A stretch of 44,392 bases of DNA from Sneathiellales bacterium (GCA_026992315.1 JALXAG010000200.1:1-44392); one strand, 5' to 3'. Shown: positions 12,175-22,494, counted from the first letter of the stretch. Notes: a model not told the origin generated them from the letters alone. A program made the numbers and translations.

Positions 12175-12993
12175 ATGCCCCCCTTCCTTGCGGCCATACC
12201 CTTTCCCGCCATCGATCCCGTCATCTTCTCCATCGGGCCGCTGGCCATCCGCTGGTATGCATTGTCCTATATCCTGGGCATCGTCCTCGGCTGGCGGCTG
12301 CTGATGCGCATGGCCGACGATCCGGGCGCGGTTCTGGACCGCAAACAGGCCGACGATCTGGTCGTCTGGGTAACGCTGGGCGTCATCCTCGGCGGGCGCA
12401 TCGGTTATATCCTGTTCTATAATTTCGATTATTTCATCGCCAATCCGGGGGCCATGCTGCGGGTGTGGGAAGGCGGCATGTCGTTTCATGGCGGCCTGCT
12501 CGGCGTTATCGCCGCGATCGTTCTGTTCGCCCGCAGCCGCAAGGTCGCCTGGCTCGGCATTCTCGACATGGTGGCGGTGGTCACCCCGCTGGGGCTGCTG
12601 TTCGGGCGCATCGCCAATTTCATCAATGGCGAATTGTTCGGCCGCCCGACGGATGTGCCCTGGGCGGTGATCTTCCCGCGCGGCGGCGACCTGCCCCGCC
12701 ACCCCAGCCAGCTATACGAGGCCGCCCTCGAAGGGCTGGTGCTGTTCATCGTCCTCTATCTGGTGAAGCAGAAATACGGTTTTCTCAGGCGCGGTTTGAC
12801 CAGCGGCGTCTTTCTCACCGGCTATGCGCTGGCGCGCAGCTTCGTCGAACTGTTCCGCCAGCCCGATCCGCAGATCGGCTTTCTCTTCGGCGGCGCGACC
12901 ATGGGGCAGTTGCTGTCGCTGCCGATGCTGCTGCTGGGCCTGTGGCTGATCCATCGTGCCCTGCATGCACAGAACGCTGCGCCGCGCTCCTGA
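12175..12993 (+). CDS. lgt: prolipoprotein diacylglyceryl transferase
   Basis: 272 aa; multi-TM; GGRIGYILFYN, MSFHGGLLG, GRIANFINGELFGRPTDVPWAVIFP, HPSQLYEA. Confidence 0.96.
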   Translation: MPPFLAAIPFPAIDPVIFSIGPLAIRWYALSYILGIVLGWRLLMRMADDPGAVLDRKQADDLVVWVTLGVILGGRIGYILFYNFDYFIANPGAMLRVWEGGMSFHGGLLGVIAAIVLFARSRKVAWLGILDMVAVVTPLGLLFGRIANFINGELFGRPTDVPWAVIFPRGGDLPRHPSQLYEAALEGLVLFIVLYLVKQKYGFLRRGLTSGVFLTGYALARSFVELFRQPDPQIGFLFGGATMGQLLSLPMLLLGLWLIHRALHAQNAAPRS

Positions 12994-13017
12994 AAGAACA
13001 GCGACAGAGACGCCCCC

Positions 13018-14112
13018 ATGAATGCCCTTGAAACCCGGATCCGCCAGATCATCGTCGCATCGGGTCCCCTGACGGTGGGGCAATACATGGCCATGTGTCT
13101 GGGCGATCCGGAGCACGGCTATTACATGAAGCGCCCTCCCTTCGGGGCGGAGGGGGATTTCACCACGGCGCCGGAAGTCAGCCAGATATTCGGCGAGCTG
13201 ATCGGCCTGTGGGCGGCGGATTACTGGCAGCGCATGGGCGCGCCCGACCCCGTCATTCTGGCGGAATTCGGCCCCGGACGGGGCACGCTGATGCAGGATG
13301 CGCTGCGCGCCGCCCGTGCCCTGCCCGCCTTCCGCCAGGCCCTGCAGCCATGGCTGATCGAGACCAGCCCCCGGCTGCGGACCATACAGCAGCGTAATCT
13401 GGACGGCGAAAAGGTCCGATGGGGCGAATCGCTTGCCGACCTGCCCTCCGGGCCGATGATCGCCATTGCCAATGAATTCTTCGACGCCCTGCCCGTTCGC
13501 CAGTTCATCCGCCAGGCCGACGGCTGGCATGAACGCCTGGTCGGGCTGCAGGGCGAACGGCTGAGCTTCATGACCTCCCCCCGCCCGGACGAAAACATCC
13601 CCGACCTGCTGGCGGAGGGGCAGCTTTCAGCGGGTGAAGGGGAAATCGCCGAGATCTGCCCCGACGGCCAGCGCATCGCCGCTGAAATTGCCGCGCGGTT
13701 GCAGCGCCAGGACGGCGCCCTGCTGTTTTTCGATTACGGCCCCGCCCGTTCCGCCCCCGGCGACAGCCTGCAGGCCCTGCGCCGCCATCGTTTCCACGAT
13801 CCGCTTGCCGATCCCGGCGAAGCCGATATCACCGCCCATGTCGATTTTCAGCGCCTGCTGGAAAGTGCGCGCCTCAAGGGGGCCCGCACGGCGGGACCGC
13901 TGGCGCAGGGCGAATTTCTCAACCGCCTGGGCCTGCAGCAGCGTACCAGGGCGCTGGCGGGGCAGAACCCCGCCCGGGCCCGGGAGATCATGAGCGGGGC
14001 AAAGCGCCTGAGCGCGCCCGCGGAAATGGGAACGCTGTTCAAGGCCGCCGCCGTCTTCCGCCGGGACGGCCCCGTGCCTGCCGGATTTACCGAAGCGGAG
14101 TGCCAGCCATGA
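13018..14112 (+). CDS. SAM-dependent methyltransferase, MidA/NDUFAF7 family
   Basis: 364 aa; YYMKRPPFGAEGDFTTAPEVSQIFGELIGLW, ILAEFGPGRGTLMQDALR, ANEFFDALPVRQF. Confidence 0.9.
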   Translation: MNALETRIRQIIVASGPLTVGQYMAMCLGDPEHGYYMKRPPFGAEGDFTTAPEVSQIFGELIGLWAADYWQRMGAPDPVILAEFGPGRGTLMQDALRAARALPAFRQALQPWLIETSPRLRTIQQRNLDGEKVRWGESLADLPSGPMIAIANEFFDALPVRQFIRQADGWHERLVGLQGERLSFMTSPRPDENIPDLLAEGQLSAGEGEIAEICPDGQRIAAEIAARLQRQDGALLFFDYGPARSAPGDSLQALRRHRFHDPLADPGEADITAHVDFQRLLESARLKGARTAGPLAQGEFLNRLGLQQRTRALAGQNPARAREIMSGAKRLSAPAEMGTLFKAAAVFRRDGPVPAGFTEAECQP

Positions 14113-14903
14113 CCACCTCGCCCCTGAACATGCCGCCGAGAATACAATCCCCGCTGCTGGCCGGCCTGCCCGCGATAGCCCATGGCTTCTTTACCCGCCG
14201 GGGCGGTGTATCGTCCGGGATTTATGCCAGCCTCAACTGCGGCCCCGGCTCCGGCGACGATCCTGCCGCCGTGGCCGAGAACCGCCGCCGGGCGGCAGCG
14301 GCGCTGCAGCAAGGATGCGATGCACCGCTGAGCGTGCATCAGGTCCATGGCAATACCGCGATATATGCGACCGCCCCCTGGCCCGGAGAAGAACGCCCCA
14401 GGGCAGATGCCATGGTCACGGACCGGCCGGGTCTGGTGATCGGCGTGCTGACGGCCGATTGCGCCCCCGTTCTGATGGCCGATTCCGAAGCCGGAATCGT
14501 TGCCGCCGCCCATAGCGGCTGGAAAGGTGCCCTGGCCGGCATCGTCGAAGCCACCGTCGCCGTCATGGAAAGCCGCGGCGCCCGCCGGGAAAACATATAT
14601 GCGGTCATCGGTCCGTGCATCGGCCCCCGTTCCTATGAGGTCGGCCCCGAATTCCCCGGTCGCTTCGACGATCCGGATATCGAAAGGGATGCCTTCTTTC
14701 GCCCTGCCGCCACACCGGGGAAATGGCTGTTCGACCTGCCGGGCTTCGCCGCCTTCCGCCTGCGCCAGGCCGGCATCCGGCACGTGGCGGATGTTGGCCG
14801 CGACACCCTGGAAAACGAGGATCTTTTTTTCAGCTACCGCCGCGCCACCCTGCGCGGAGAAGCGGATTACGGACGGCAGATCTCGGCCATCTGCCTGACA
14901 TGA
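14109..14903 (+). CDS. pgeF: multicopper polyphenol oxidase/laccase-domain peptidoglycan editing factor, PgeF family
   Basis: HGFFTRRGGVSSGIYASLNCG, VHQVHGN, TADCAPVLMADSEAGIVAAAHSGWKGALAGIVEATV, GPCIGPRSYEVGPEF. ATGA overlap at 14109-14112. Confidence 0.92.
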   Translation: MTTSPLNMPPRIQSPLLAGLPAIAHGFFTRRGGVSSGIYASLNCGPGSGDDPAAVAENRRRAAAALQQGCDAPLSVHQVHGNTAIYATAPWPGEERPRADAMVTDRPGLVIGVLTADCAPVLMADSEAGIVAAAHSGWKGALAGIVEATVAVMESRGARRENIYAVIGPCIGPRSYEVGPEFPGRFDDPDIERDAFFRPAATPGKWLFDLPGFAAFRLRQAGIRHVADVGRDTLENEDLFFSYRRATLRGEADYGRQISAICLT

Positions 14904-14917
14904 GGGAAACAACCGAA

Positions 14918-14986
14918 ATGCCGCATCTGACCTTTTTCCTGTTGCTGAGCCTGCTGACCCTGCTGGCCACCTGTGCGCTGAGCTGA
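14918..14986 (+). CDS. candidate 22-aa hydrophobic microprotein (MPHLTFFLLLSLLTLLATCALS)
   Basis: ATG with GAGGG upstream; almost entirely hydrophobic single-TM-like peptide between pgeF and the lipoprotein-like gene. Confidence 0.3.
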   Translation: MPHLTFFLLLSLLTLLATCALS

Positions 14987-15005
14987 AGTGAGCTGAAGGC
15001 GGAAA

Positions 15006-15806
15006 ATGCTACGATCCTCCATGGCACGGCGAAGCCTGCTGCTGTCCCTGCTGGCACTCGGCGCCTGCGGACAGGTGCCCCGTCCGTTCCGGCCACGCGA
15101 GAAAAAGCCGCTGCCGCTGCGGGTCGGCCCGCGGGCAGCCCTTGCCGTCGATCTTTCGGCCATTCCCGCCCCCTGGCGCAAGCCGATGCTGGCAGCCCTG
15201 CGCCAGCGCGAAATCGCAGCCTTCGAAAGCAGCGCCCAGCCCCCCAATCGTTATTACGCCGTCGCCGGAGTGAAGGGCAGCGCCTTGCGCTGGCAGGTTT
15301 ACGATCCGGCAGGCCGGGAGATCGGCAGCAAGGAAATAACCGCGGCCGCCGCCGAAAACAAGCCATTGCCGCCCGTCATCGCCCGGCGGGCGGCCGTCGC
15401 ACTCGATAACGTTCTGCCCGGCATCCAGCGGGCCGCCACCGCATTGTACATCCCTCCCGTCGACGGGGCGCCGGGCGACGGCCGCATCAGCCTGACCGAT
15501 GCCCTGCGCGAACGCCTGCGGCGCAGCGGCTACCGGATCGCCCGCGATGTCGGCACCGCGGATTATATCCTGCTGGGCGCGGTCCGTCTGGATCCGCCCG
15601 CAGACGGGCGGCAGCACATCACCCTGACCTGGGCGCTGATCGCCCCCGACGGGCGGGAAATGGGCCGTGTCGAACAGCAGAACAGCATCCCTGCCGGGCA
15701 GCTGGACGGCCCCTGGGGTGCCATCGCCGCCGCCGCCGCCGAAGGTGCCGCAGCAGGCATGAACGATCTTCTGCGCCGCCTGCGCCCGGAGAGGGAAGCA
15801 CGCTGA
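15006..15806 (+). CDS. putative lipoprotein of unknown function
   Basis: 266 aa; signal peptide with lipobox (MARRSLLLSLLALGACGQ). No specific domain recognised. Confidence 0.7.
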   Translation: MLRSSMARRSLLLSLLALGACGQVPRPFRPREKKPLPLRVGPRAALAVDLSAIPAPWRKPMLAALRQREIAAFESSAQPPNRYYAVAGVKGSALRWQVYDPAGREIGSKEITAAAAENKPLPPVIARRAAVALDNVLPGIQRAATALYIPPVDGAPGDGRISLTDALRERLRRSGYRIARDVGTADYILLGAVRLDPPADGRQHITLTWALIAPDGREMGRVEQQNSIPAGQLDGPWGAIAAAAAEGAAAGMNDLLRRLRPEREAR

Positions 15807-15815
15807 TGCCTCCCA

Positions 15816-15883
15816 CGGCGGTAATTCGGCGTTTACAGCCAGAAACGCCGCTGATATAGACAGCGCGCAACATATTACCGCCG
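15816..15883. repeat. nested inverted repeats upstream of prs
   Basis: CGGCGGTAAT (15816-15825) / ATTACCGCCG (15874-15883), perfect 10 bp; inner CGGCGTTT (15827-15834) / AAACGCCG (15843-15850), perfect 8 bp. Confidence 0.75.
15832..15860 (+). promoter_or_regulatory. candidate sigma70-type promoter for prs
   Basis: TTTACA (15832-15837), 17-nt spacer, TATAGA (15855-15860). Confidence 0.45.
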
Positions 15884-15905
15884 AGCGATGTGAGCGAGGG
15901 TGCGC

Positions 15906-16862
15906 ATGGACAACAGGAATATGAAAATTCTATCCGGCAACAGCAACCGGTCCCTGGCCGATTCCATTTGCCGCTATCTCGACGTCAAGCCGGTCAAGGC
16001 CAAGATCAAGCGCTTCGCCGATATGGAAGTCTCGGTAGAGATCGACGACAATGTCCGCGGCGAGGATGTATTCCTGATTCAATCGACCTCGCGCCCGGCC
16101 AATGACAATCTGATGGAACTGCTGATCATCATCGATGCGCTCAAACGGGCCTCGGCGCGGCGGATCACCGCCGTGATTCCCTATTTCGGTTATGCCCGCC
16201 AAGACCGCAAGCCCCGCCCCCGCACCCCGATTTCCGCCAAGCTGGTCGCCAATCTGATTTCAACCGCCGGCGCCGACCGCGTTCTGACCCTGGATCTCCA
16301 TGCCGCGCAGATCCAGGGTTTTTTCGATATCCCGACCGATAATCTGTTCGCCGCCCCGGTTCTGGTGCGTCACATCAAGGAACGCTTCGCCGGAGAAAAC
16401 CTGGCGGAGCTGATGATCGTCTCGCCCGATGTCGGCGGCGTGGCGCGGGCCCGCCATTATGCCAAACGGCTTGACGCGGACCTTGCAATCGTGGATAAGC
16501 GGCGCGAACGGGCAGGCGTATCGGAAGTGATGAATGTGATCGGCGATGTACAGGACCGCCATTGCATCATCGTCGACGATATCGTGGACAGTGCCGGTAC
16601 ATTGTGCAATGCCGCCGCGGAGCTGATGAACCGCGGCGCCAAATCCGTTTCGGCCTACATTACCCATGGGGTTTTGTCGGGCGGGGCGGAAACACGCGTG
16701 TACAATTCGGCACTGGATCTGCTGGTGACCACCGATTCGATCGAAGCCGTCGCCGAAGTGCGGGCCTCGAAAAAGATCGAGCAGGTCTCGATCGCACCGC
16801 TGATCGGCGAAGCCATGCATCGTATCCACGACGAATTGTCGGTTTCCAGCCTGTTCGACTGA
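15906..16862 (+). CDS. prs: ribose-phosphate pyrophosphokinase
   Basis: [64 protein letters not shown]. Alternative start at 15921. Confidence 0.96.
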   Translation: MDNRNMKILSGNSNRSLADSICRYLDVKPVKAKIKRFADMEVSVEIDDNVRGEDVFLIQSTSRPANDNLMELLIIIDALKRASARRITAVIPYFGYARQDRKPRPRTPISAKLVANLISTAGADRVLTLDLHAAQIQGFFDIPTDNLFAAPVLVRHIKERFAGENLAELMIVSPDVGGVARARHYAKRLDADLAIVDKRRERAGVSEVMNVIGDVQDRHCIIVDDIVDSAGTLCNAAAELMNRGAKSVSAYITHGVLSGGAETRVYNSALDLLVTTDSIEAVAEVRASKKIEQVSIAPLIGEAMHRIHDELSVSSLFD

Positions 16863-16873
16863 TGCAGAAACGC

Positions 16874-16951
16874 CCGCGGCATGCCGCGGACGCGTGCGGC
16901 ACCCCTGGAGGCCGCACGGAGAAGGCGCCCTGGCGAAGACTGCCCGGGCGC
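16874..16951 (+). other. three consecutive inverted repeats in the prs-rplY intergenic region (possible rplY leader)
   Basis: CCGCGGCA/TGCCGCGG 16874-16889; CGTGCGGC/GCCGCACG 16893-16918 (10-nt loop); GCGCCC 16925-16930 / GGGCGC 16946-16951. Confidence 0.55.
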
Positions 16952-16971
16952 GGGTATATTAGGAGATAGAA

Positions 16972-17598
16972 ATGAGCGAAGTGTACAAGATTGTCGCGCA
17001 GTCCCGGTCTCGGGCAGGTAAGGGGGTCTCCCGGGCACTGCGTCGCGAAGGGTTCGTCCCCGGTGTCATTTACGGCGGCAAGAAGAAGCCCCAGCCCATC
17101 AGCGTCGACCGCCGCCTGATCTTCAAGGGCCTGGAACGGGGCAACTTCCTGTCGATGGTCTGCGATGTCGAGGTCGACGGCAAGACCGAACGCTGCCTGC
17201 CGCGCGAAGTGCAGCTGCACCCTGTCAGCGACTTTCCGATGCATGTGGATTTTCTGCGCGTTACCGCCAAATCGACCGTCGAGATCATGGTGCCGGTCGA
17301 TTTCCAGAACGAAGAGGATTCGCCCGGTCTGAAGCGCGGCGGCGTGCTCAATATCGTCCGTCATGAAGTGGAGCTGAGCTGCCCGGCCGATTCGATCCCC
17401 GAGAAGCTGGTCGTCGACCTGTCGGGAACGGATATCGGCGATTCCATCCATATCAGCCACGTCGAACTGCCCAAGGGCGCCAAGCCGACGATCACCGACC
17501 GCGACTTCACCATCGTCACCATCGCCGCGCCTTCCGGCATGAGCGAGAGCACCGGCGAGGAAGAGGAAGAAGCCGCCGAGGAGGAAGGGGAAGAATAA
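16972..17598 (+). CDS. rplY: 50S ribosomal protein L25/general stress protein Ctc
   Basis: 208 aa; [36 protein letters not shown]; acidic C-terminal tail; SD AGGAG upstream. Confidence 0.95.
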   Translation: MSEVYKIVAQSRSRAGKGVSRALRREGFVPGVIYGGKKKPQPISVDRRLIFKGLERGNFLSMVCDVEVDGKTERCLPREVQLHPVSDFPMHVDFLRVTAKSTVEIMVPVDFQNEEDSPGLKRGGVLNIVRHEVELSCPADSIPEKLVVDLSGTDIGDSIHISHVELPKGAKPTITDRDFTIVTIAAPSGMSESTGEEEEEAAEEEGEE

Positions 17599-17613
17599 CC
17601 CCTTTATCCCAGG

Positions 17614-18201
17614 ATGCTGCTTATCGTCGGGCTGGGCAATCCGGGCTCCCGGTACGCCGCCAACCGGCACAATATCGGCTTCATGGCGGTGGACGAAATC
17701 GTCCGCCGCCATTGCTTTTCTCCCTGGCGCCAGCGTTTTCAGGGCGATGTTGCCGAAGGCCGGCTGGACGGCGAAAAAACCATGGCCCTGAAGCCCCGGA
17801 CATATATGAACGAATCCGGCCGCGCCGTCGGCGAGGCCATGCGCTTTTTCAAGCTGCGCCCCGAGGATGTCGTCGTCTTTCATGACGAACTGGATCTGGC
17901 CCCGGGAAAGCTGCGCGTCAAACGCGGCGGCGGCCATGCCGGACATAACGGCCTGCGTTCGATCATTGCCCATATCGGCCCCGATTTCCGCCGGGTACGT
18001 ATCGGCATCGGTCATCCGGGCGATCCGGCGCGGGTCACCGGCTATGTACTGGGCGATTTCGCCAAATCCGATCGCGAGTGGAGCGAACCGCTGCTGGAAG
18101 CCATCGGCGAAGCGGCTCCGCTGCTGGCCTCCGGCCGCCAGGATAACGATTTCGCCGCCCGTATCGGGCAGGCCTGCAAGAACCTTCGCCAGGGTCAGTA
18201 A
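17614..18201 (+). CDS. pth: peptidyl-tRNA hydrolase
   Basis: [67 protein letters not shown]. Confidence 0.97.
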   Translation: MLLIVGLGNPGSRYAANRHNIGFMAVDEIVRRHCFSPWRQRFQGDVAEGRLDGEKTMALKPRTYMNESGRAVGEAMRFFKLRPEDVVVFHDELDLAPGKLRVKRGGGHAGHNGLRSIIAHIGPDFRRVRIGIGHPGDPARVTGYVLGDFAKSDREWSEPLLEAIGEAAPLLASGRQDNDFAARIGQACKNLRQGQ

Positions 18202-18221
18202 ATCAATCGAGGAAGATCACC

Positions 18222-19322
18222 ATGGGTTTCAAATGCGGTATCGTCGGCCTGCCCAATGTCGGCAAATCGACCCTGTTCAACGCGCTGACCCAAACGGCAC
18301 AGGCCCAGGCGGCGAATTACCCCTTCTGCACGATCGAGCCCAATACCGGCCAGGTCGCCGTTCCCGATCCGCGACTGGAAAAACTGGCCGCAATCGCCGG
18401 ATCGAAGGAGTTGATCCCGACCCAGCTCACCTTCGTCGATATCGCCGGGCTGGTGCGCGGCGCCTCCAAGGGCGAGGGACTCGGCAACCAGTTCCTGGCC
18501 AATATCCGCGAGGTCGATGCCATCGTCCATGTCCTGCGCTGTTTCGAGGATGACGACATCACTCATGTCGATGGCCGCATCGACCCGCTGGCCGATGCCG
18601 AAACCATCGAAACGGAGCTGATGCTTGCCGATCTGGAAAGCCTGGAAAAACGCCGCGATCCCCTGATCAAGAAAATCCGCGGCGGCGACAAGGAAGCGAA
18701 ATCCCGCCTGGAGCTGATCGACCGCGTGCTGGAACTGCTGCGCGAAGGCCGCCCCGCGCGCATGCTGGAGCGGGCGCCGGAGGATGAAAAACCCTTCAGG
18801 GAGCTTCAGCTTCTCTCCTCGAAACCGGTTTTGTACGTCTGTAATGTCGATGAGGATTCCGCCGCCGCCGGCAATGCATTCTCGCGGCAGGTGGGTGAGC
18901 GGGCCGCGGCCGAAGGCGCCGGTTTCGTCGTCATCTCCGCGGCGATCGAGGCCGAAGTCGCCCTGCTCGAGGACGATGAGGAACGGCTGGCCTTCCTCGC
19001 CGATATCGGCATCGGCGAAACGGGCTTGTCCCGCATCATCCGCGCCGGATACGAACTGCTCGATCTGATCACCTTCTTCACCGTCGGCCCCAAGGAAGCC
19101 CATGCCTGGACAGTGAAGAAAGGGGCCACCGCCCCCCAGGCGGCCGGCGTCATCCATACGGATTTCGAAAAAGGATTCATCCGGGCCGAAACGATCTCCT
19201 ATGAAGATTACATTGCCTGCGGCGGTGAAAACGGCGCAAAAGAAGCAGGAAAAATGCGTCTGGAAGGGCGCGATTACCTGGTTCAGGATGGCGATGTCCT
19301 GCATTTCAGGTTCAACGCCTGA
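18222..19322 (+). CDS. ychF: redox-regulated ATPase YchF
   Basis: 366 aa; [59 protein letters not shown]-terminal TGS-like domain. Confidence 0.97.
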   Translation: MGFKCGIVGLPNVGKSTLFNALTQTAQAQAANYPFCTIEPNTGQVAVPDPRLEKLAAIAGSKELIPTQLTFVDIAGLVRGASKGEGLGNQFLANIREVDAIVHVLRCFEDDDITHVDGRIDPLADAETIETELMLADLESLEKRRDPLIKKIRGGDKEAKSRLELIDRVLELLREGRPARMLERAPEDEKPFRELQLLSSKPVLYVCNVDEDSAAAGNAFSRQVGERAAAEGAGFVVISAAIEAEVALLEDDEERLAFLADIGIGETGLSRIIRAGYELLDLITFFTVGPKEAHAWTVKKGATAPQAAGVIHTDFEKGFIRAETISYEDYIACGGENGAKEAGKMRLEGRDYLVQDGDVLHFRFNA

Positions 19323-19336
19323 TTAAATCACTTGGT

Positions 19337-19399
19337 ATTACTTTGCCTTTCCCCTCCACTTCATGCTATAACTATCGTCAATAAAAAGGCAAAGGTAAT
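19337..19399. repeat. long imperfect inverted repeat upstream of the MaoC gene
   Basis: ATTACTTTGCCTTT (19337-19350) versus AAAGGCAAAGGTAAT (19385-19399): 14 pairs with one bulged G, 34-nt spacer. Confidence 0.7.
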
Positions 19400-19437
19400 G
19401 CGGAAAAACATAATGCGGGGGCATCGGGTGAGGGGAT

Positions 19438-19896
19438 GTGCGGGATATGCGTTATTTCGAAGATTTCCGGATTGGCGAGGTTATGGAGACCGGCCCGGCC
19501 ACGGTCAGTGAAGAAGAAATCATAACCTTTGCCCGGCAGTTCGATCCGCAACCCTTTCACATCGATCCGGCTGCGGCCCGGAAATCCTTTTATGGCGGGC
19601 TGATCGCCTCCGGCTGGCATACCGCCGCCATCGCCATGCGCCTGATGGTCGATGGCTTTATCGGTAATTATGCAAGCATGGGGTCTCCGGGGCTGGATGA
19701 ATTACGCTGGCTGAAGCCCGTGCGCCCCGGCGATACCCTGAAGGTACGCAGCACCTGCATCGGCAAAAAAAGGTCGGACAAACGCCCTGACATGGGCGCC
19801 TGCCGCTTCAGCACGGAGGTGATCAATCAGAATGAAGAGGTGGTCCTCTCCATGATCAATATCGGTCTGATCCGCTGCCGCAAAGACGCCATCTGA
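19438..19896 (+). CDS. MaoC family dehydratase
   Basis: [65 protein letters not shown] (hotdog hydratase motif). GTG start at 19438 or ATG at 19447. Confidence 0.9.
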   Translation: MRDMRYFEDFRIGEVMETGPATVSEEEIITFARQFDPQPFHIDPAAARKSFYGGLIASGWHTAAIAMRLMVDGFIGNYASMGSPGLDELRWLKPVRPGDTLKVRSTCIGKKRSDKRPDMGACRFSTEVINQNEEVVLSMINIGLIRCRKDAI

Positions 19897-19984
19897 TCCG
19901 AAGCCCGGAAGGGCACCACATCAAGGCCGGTCGTGCCCCCGGCCCCTTGGACAGGATGCCGGGCAACTCTATCCGCAAGCGTGC

Positions 19985-20854
19985 CTATCCGCCAACAGAC
20001 GGGCGCATCGCATGCAGTTCCAGCAGCACGCCATGGGCCTCCTGCGGCGGCAGGCGCAGAATGCCGTCGATATCCCTGACATAGTCGATACCAGCCTCGC
20101 GCAGGACTTTTTCCGCCTTCTCGGAATCCCTCACCGTAACGGAAACGGCGCCGATATAGGGCGGCTGTTGCTTGCGATCGCCGAATCGCACCCCCGGATT
20201 GAGCACGCGCAGATCGTCCGGGGTGACGAAGAACAGGGCAGAGGAGCCAATGAACACCGAAAGCGTGTCATCGGTCATCGCCGTGCTTCCCGCCCCGAAC
20301 AACGTATCGAAATGATCCTGCAGGGCGGGCGGATCCTCGACCACAATGGTAATGCCATGAATGCCGCTTGCCGTGTTTTCGTGTTCCAGCCATTCCGGGC
20401 GGCGCAGACGATCGGCACTCAGATGCTGGCAGATGAACGGATCGGCCCCCGGTACCGTTTCAGGCGGCAGATCCGCAACCCTGAAACGCAAGGGATCGCG
20501 CATGCCTTCGACCAGGCGGCTGACATCGCGGGGCTCCCCGGCCTCTATACCCTGCGCGCGCAGGGCCTTGACCGTTGCATCGACATCCTGGCTGGCAAAA
20601 ACCAGTCTTAGCGGACCTTCCCCCTTGCGTTCCAGCAGATCTTCGAAATTGAAGCCCGGCAAGGAAGAATCGACCAGCCCCATCAATTCGAGATAATCGT
20701 CGGGAAACATGATGCAGAAGTTTCCCGTACCCAGGCCTTCATGACGCCCCAGAGGCGTCAGCGTGAACCCCAGGCGCCGAAAGGTTTCATACCCCCGTTC
20801 AAGCGCCCCCAGACCGAGGACGACATGATCTATACCGGTCAAGCCATTGGCCAT
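19985..20854 (-). CDS. VOC family (glyoxalase-like) protein
   Basis: 289 aa; GIDHVVLGLGALERGYETFRRLGFTLTPLGRHEGLGTGNFCIMFPDDYLELMGLVD. Confidence 0.85.
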   Translation of the reverse strand: MANGLTGIDHVVLGLGALERGYETFRRLGFTLTPLGRHEGLGTGNFCIMFPDDYLELMGLVDSSLPGFNFEDLLERKGEGPLRLVFASQDVDATVKALRAQGIEAGEPRDVSRLVEGMRDPLRFRVADLPPETVPGADPFICQHLSADRLRRPEWLEHENTASGIHGITIVVEDPPALQDHFDTLFGAGSTAMTDDTLSVFIGSSALFFVTPDDLRVLNPGVRFGDRKQQPPYIGAVSVTVRDSEKAEKVLREAGIDYVRDIDGILRLPPQEAHGVLLELHAMRPSVGG

Positions 20855-20960
20855 GATACCCGCCTGTTATTGTTATTGCCGCGGGGCGGTGCGCGTCACC
20901 TTCCCCTTTTGAACTATAGCAGATAATGGCCCGGGGCCGTAAATGCGGCCCGGCGTCACA

Positions 20961-21494
20961 TCAATGTCCGCTGAAGGCACACAGACAGTTGACGTCGATC
21001 CCCATGGCCTCGAGCTTTTCCCGGCCGCCCAGTTCCGGCAGTTCGACGATGCACACCGCACCGACAATATTACCACCCGCCGCCCTGATCAGGCGCACGG
21101 CCCCTTCCAGCGTTCCGCCGGTGGCGAGAAGGTCGTCGACAATCAGGATATTCTCCCCTTCACCGACCGCATCGACATGCATCTCGATCACATCGGTGCC
21201 GTATTCGAGGGTGTATTCCTGGCGCAGCGTATCATAGGGCAGCTTGCCGGCCTTGCGTACCGGCACGAAACCGACCGAAAGCTGGTGGGCCACCGCACCG
21301 CCAAGCACGAAGCCGCGCGCCTCGAGCCCCGCGACCTTGTCGATCTGAACCCCGGCATAGGGCTGCACCAAAGCATCCACCGCCATGCGGAAACCCTGCG
21401 CATCCTGCCACAGCGTCGTCATGTCGCGGAATTGTATGCCCGGTTTCGGGTAATCGGGAATCGTCCTGATCTTGTTTTTGATCCTGTCCATCAC
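20961..21494 (-). CDS. apt: adenine phosphoribosyltransferase
   Basis: [60 protein letters not shown]. Confidence 0.96.
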   Translation of the reverse strand: MMDRIKNKIRTIPDYPKPGIQFRDMTTLWQDAQGFRMAVDALVQPYAGVQIDKVAGLEARGFVLGGAVAHQLSVGFVPVRKAGKLPYDTLRQEYTLEYGTDVIEMHVDAVGEGENILIVDDLLATGGTLEGAVRLIRAAGGNIVGAVCIVELPELGGREKLEAMGIDVNCLCAFSGH

Positions 21495-21510
21495 GCCCTC
21501 TTTCCGCTAC

Positions 21511-22398
21511 TCAGTCTTCCTGTTTCAAAACCCGCCCGGCCACCGCGTCCAGACGCGCCAGCGCCTCCGTGCCGCGCTTTGCCGGGTCGGTGATCAGCGC
21601 ATGATCCAGGGCGCGGTCGCAACCCCTGTCGCAGCACGGGCGCGGCTGCGCCAGCTTTGGCACGATCGCCGCCACCAGATCCCTGGCGGCAGCGGCATTA
21701 TCGTGCAGATGGCGAATTACCTCCTGCACATCGACGGCGCCATGATCCTCGTGCCAGCAATCGAAATCCGTCACCATGGCGACAGTGGCGTAGCACATCT
21801 CGGCCTCACGGGCGAGCTTGGCCTCCGGCATATTGGTCATGCCGATGACATCGCAGCCCCATTGCCGGTACAGCCGGCTTTCCGCCAGGGTAGAAAACTG
21901 CGGTCCCTCCATGACCAGATAGGTACCGCCGCGATGATGGGCGATGCCCCTTTCGCGGGCCGTCCGCTCCAGCGCATCGCCCAGACGGCCGCAGACCGGA
22001 TCGGCCATGGAAACATGCGCGACCAGACCGCCGGTAAAAAAGCTTTTCTCACGGGCAAAGCTACGGTCGATGAACTGATCGACGATGACGAAGGTGCCGG
22101 GCGGCAGATCCTCGCGCAGGGAACCGCAGGCCGAGACCGAGAGAATATCCGTACATCCGGCCCGCTTCAGCGCATCGATATTCGCCCGGTAATTGATTTC
22201 GCTGGGCGAAAGCACATGCCCGCGTCCATGGCGGGGCAAAAACACCAGTTGAGCATCGCCCAAACGACCGAACAGAAGCTCATCCGACGGTTCGCCGAAA
22301 GGGCTGTCGACCTTCTGCCACCTGACATCCTCCAGCCCGTCCAGCTCGTAAACGCCGCTGCCGCCGATAATGCCGATAACCGGTTCGATCTCCGTCAT
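21511..22398 (-). CDS. mtnP: S-methyl-5'-thioadenosine phosphorylase
   Basis: VIGIIGGSGVYELDGLEDVRW, LPRHGRGHVLSPSEINYRANIDALKRAGCTDILSVSACGSLRE. ORF extends to 22446; start MTEIEP at 22398 preferred. Confidence 0.93.
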   Translation of the reverse strand: MTEIEPVIGIIGGSGVYELDGLEDVRWQKVDSPFGEPSDELLFGRLGDAQLVFLPRHGRGHVLSPSEINYRANIDALKRAGCTDILSVSACGSLREDLPPGTFVIVDQFIDRSFAREKSFFTGGLVAHVSMADPVCGRLGDALERTARERGIAHHRGGTYLVMEGPQFSTLAESRLYRQWGCDVIGMTNMPEAKLAREAEMCYATVAMVTDFDCWHEDHGAVDVQEVIRHLHDNAAAARDLVAAIVPKLAQPRPCCDRGCDRALDHALITDPAKRGTEALARLDAVAGRVLKQED

Positions 22399-22444
22399 CC
22401 CTTCCCTCATGTCTTTCCGACAATTCCCACATGCAGGACGGCAC

Positions 22445-22476
22445 AAAAAAGGCCGCGCATATGCTGCGCGGCCTTT
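22445..22476 (-). terminator. Rho-independent terminator of the bc1 operon
   Basis: AAAGGCCGCGCA (22448-22459), loop TATGC, TGCGCGGCCTTT (22465-22476): perfect 12-bp stem; on the minus strand it is followed by a T run (A6 at 22445-22450). Confidence 0.9.
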
Positions 22477-22494
22477 GCAACAGATCCGGCCGGA

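Noticed and set aside
16660-18015. 451-aa minus-strand ORF
   Set aside because: Antisense to prs, rplY and pth.
20934-20951. GGGCCG/CGGCCC hairpin downstream of apt
   Set aside because: Short stem with no U tract; not distinguishable from background.
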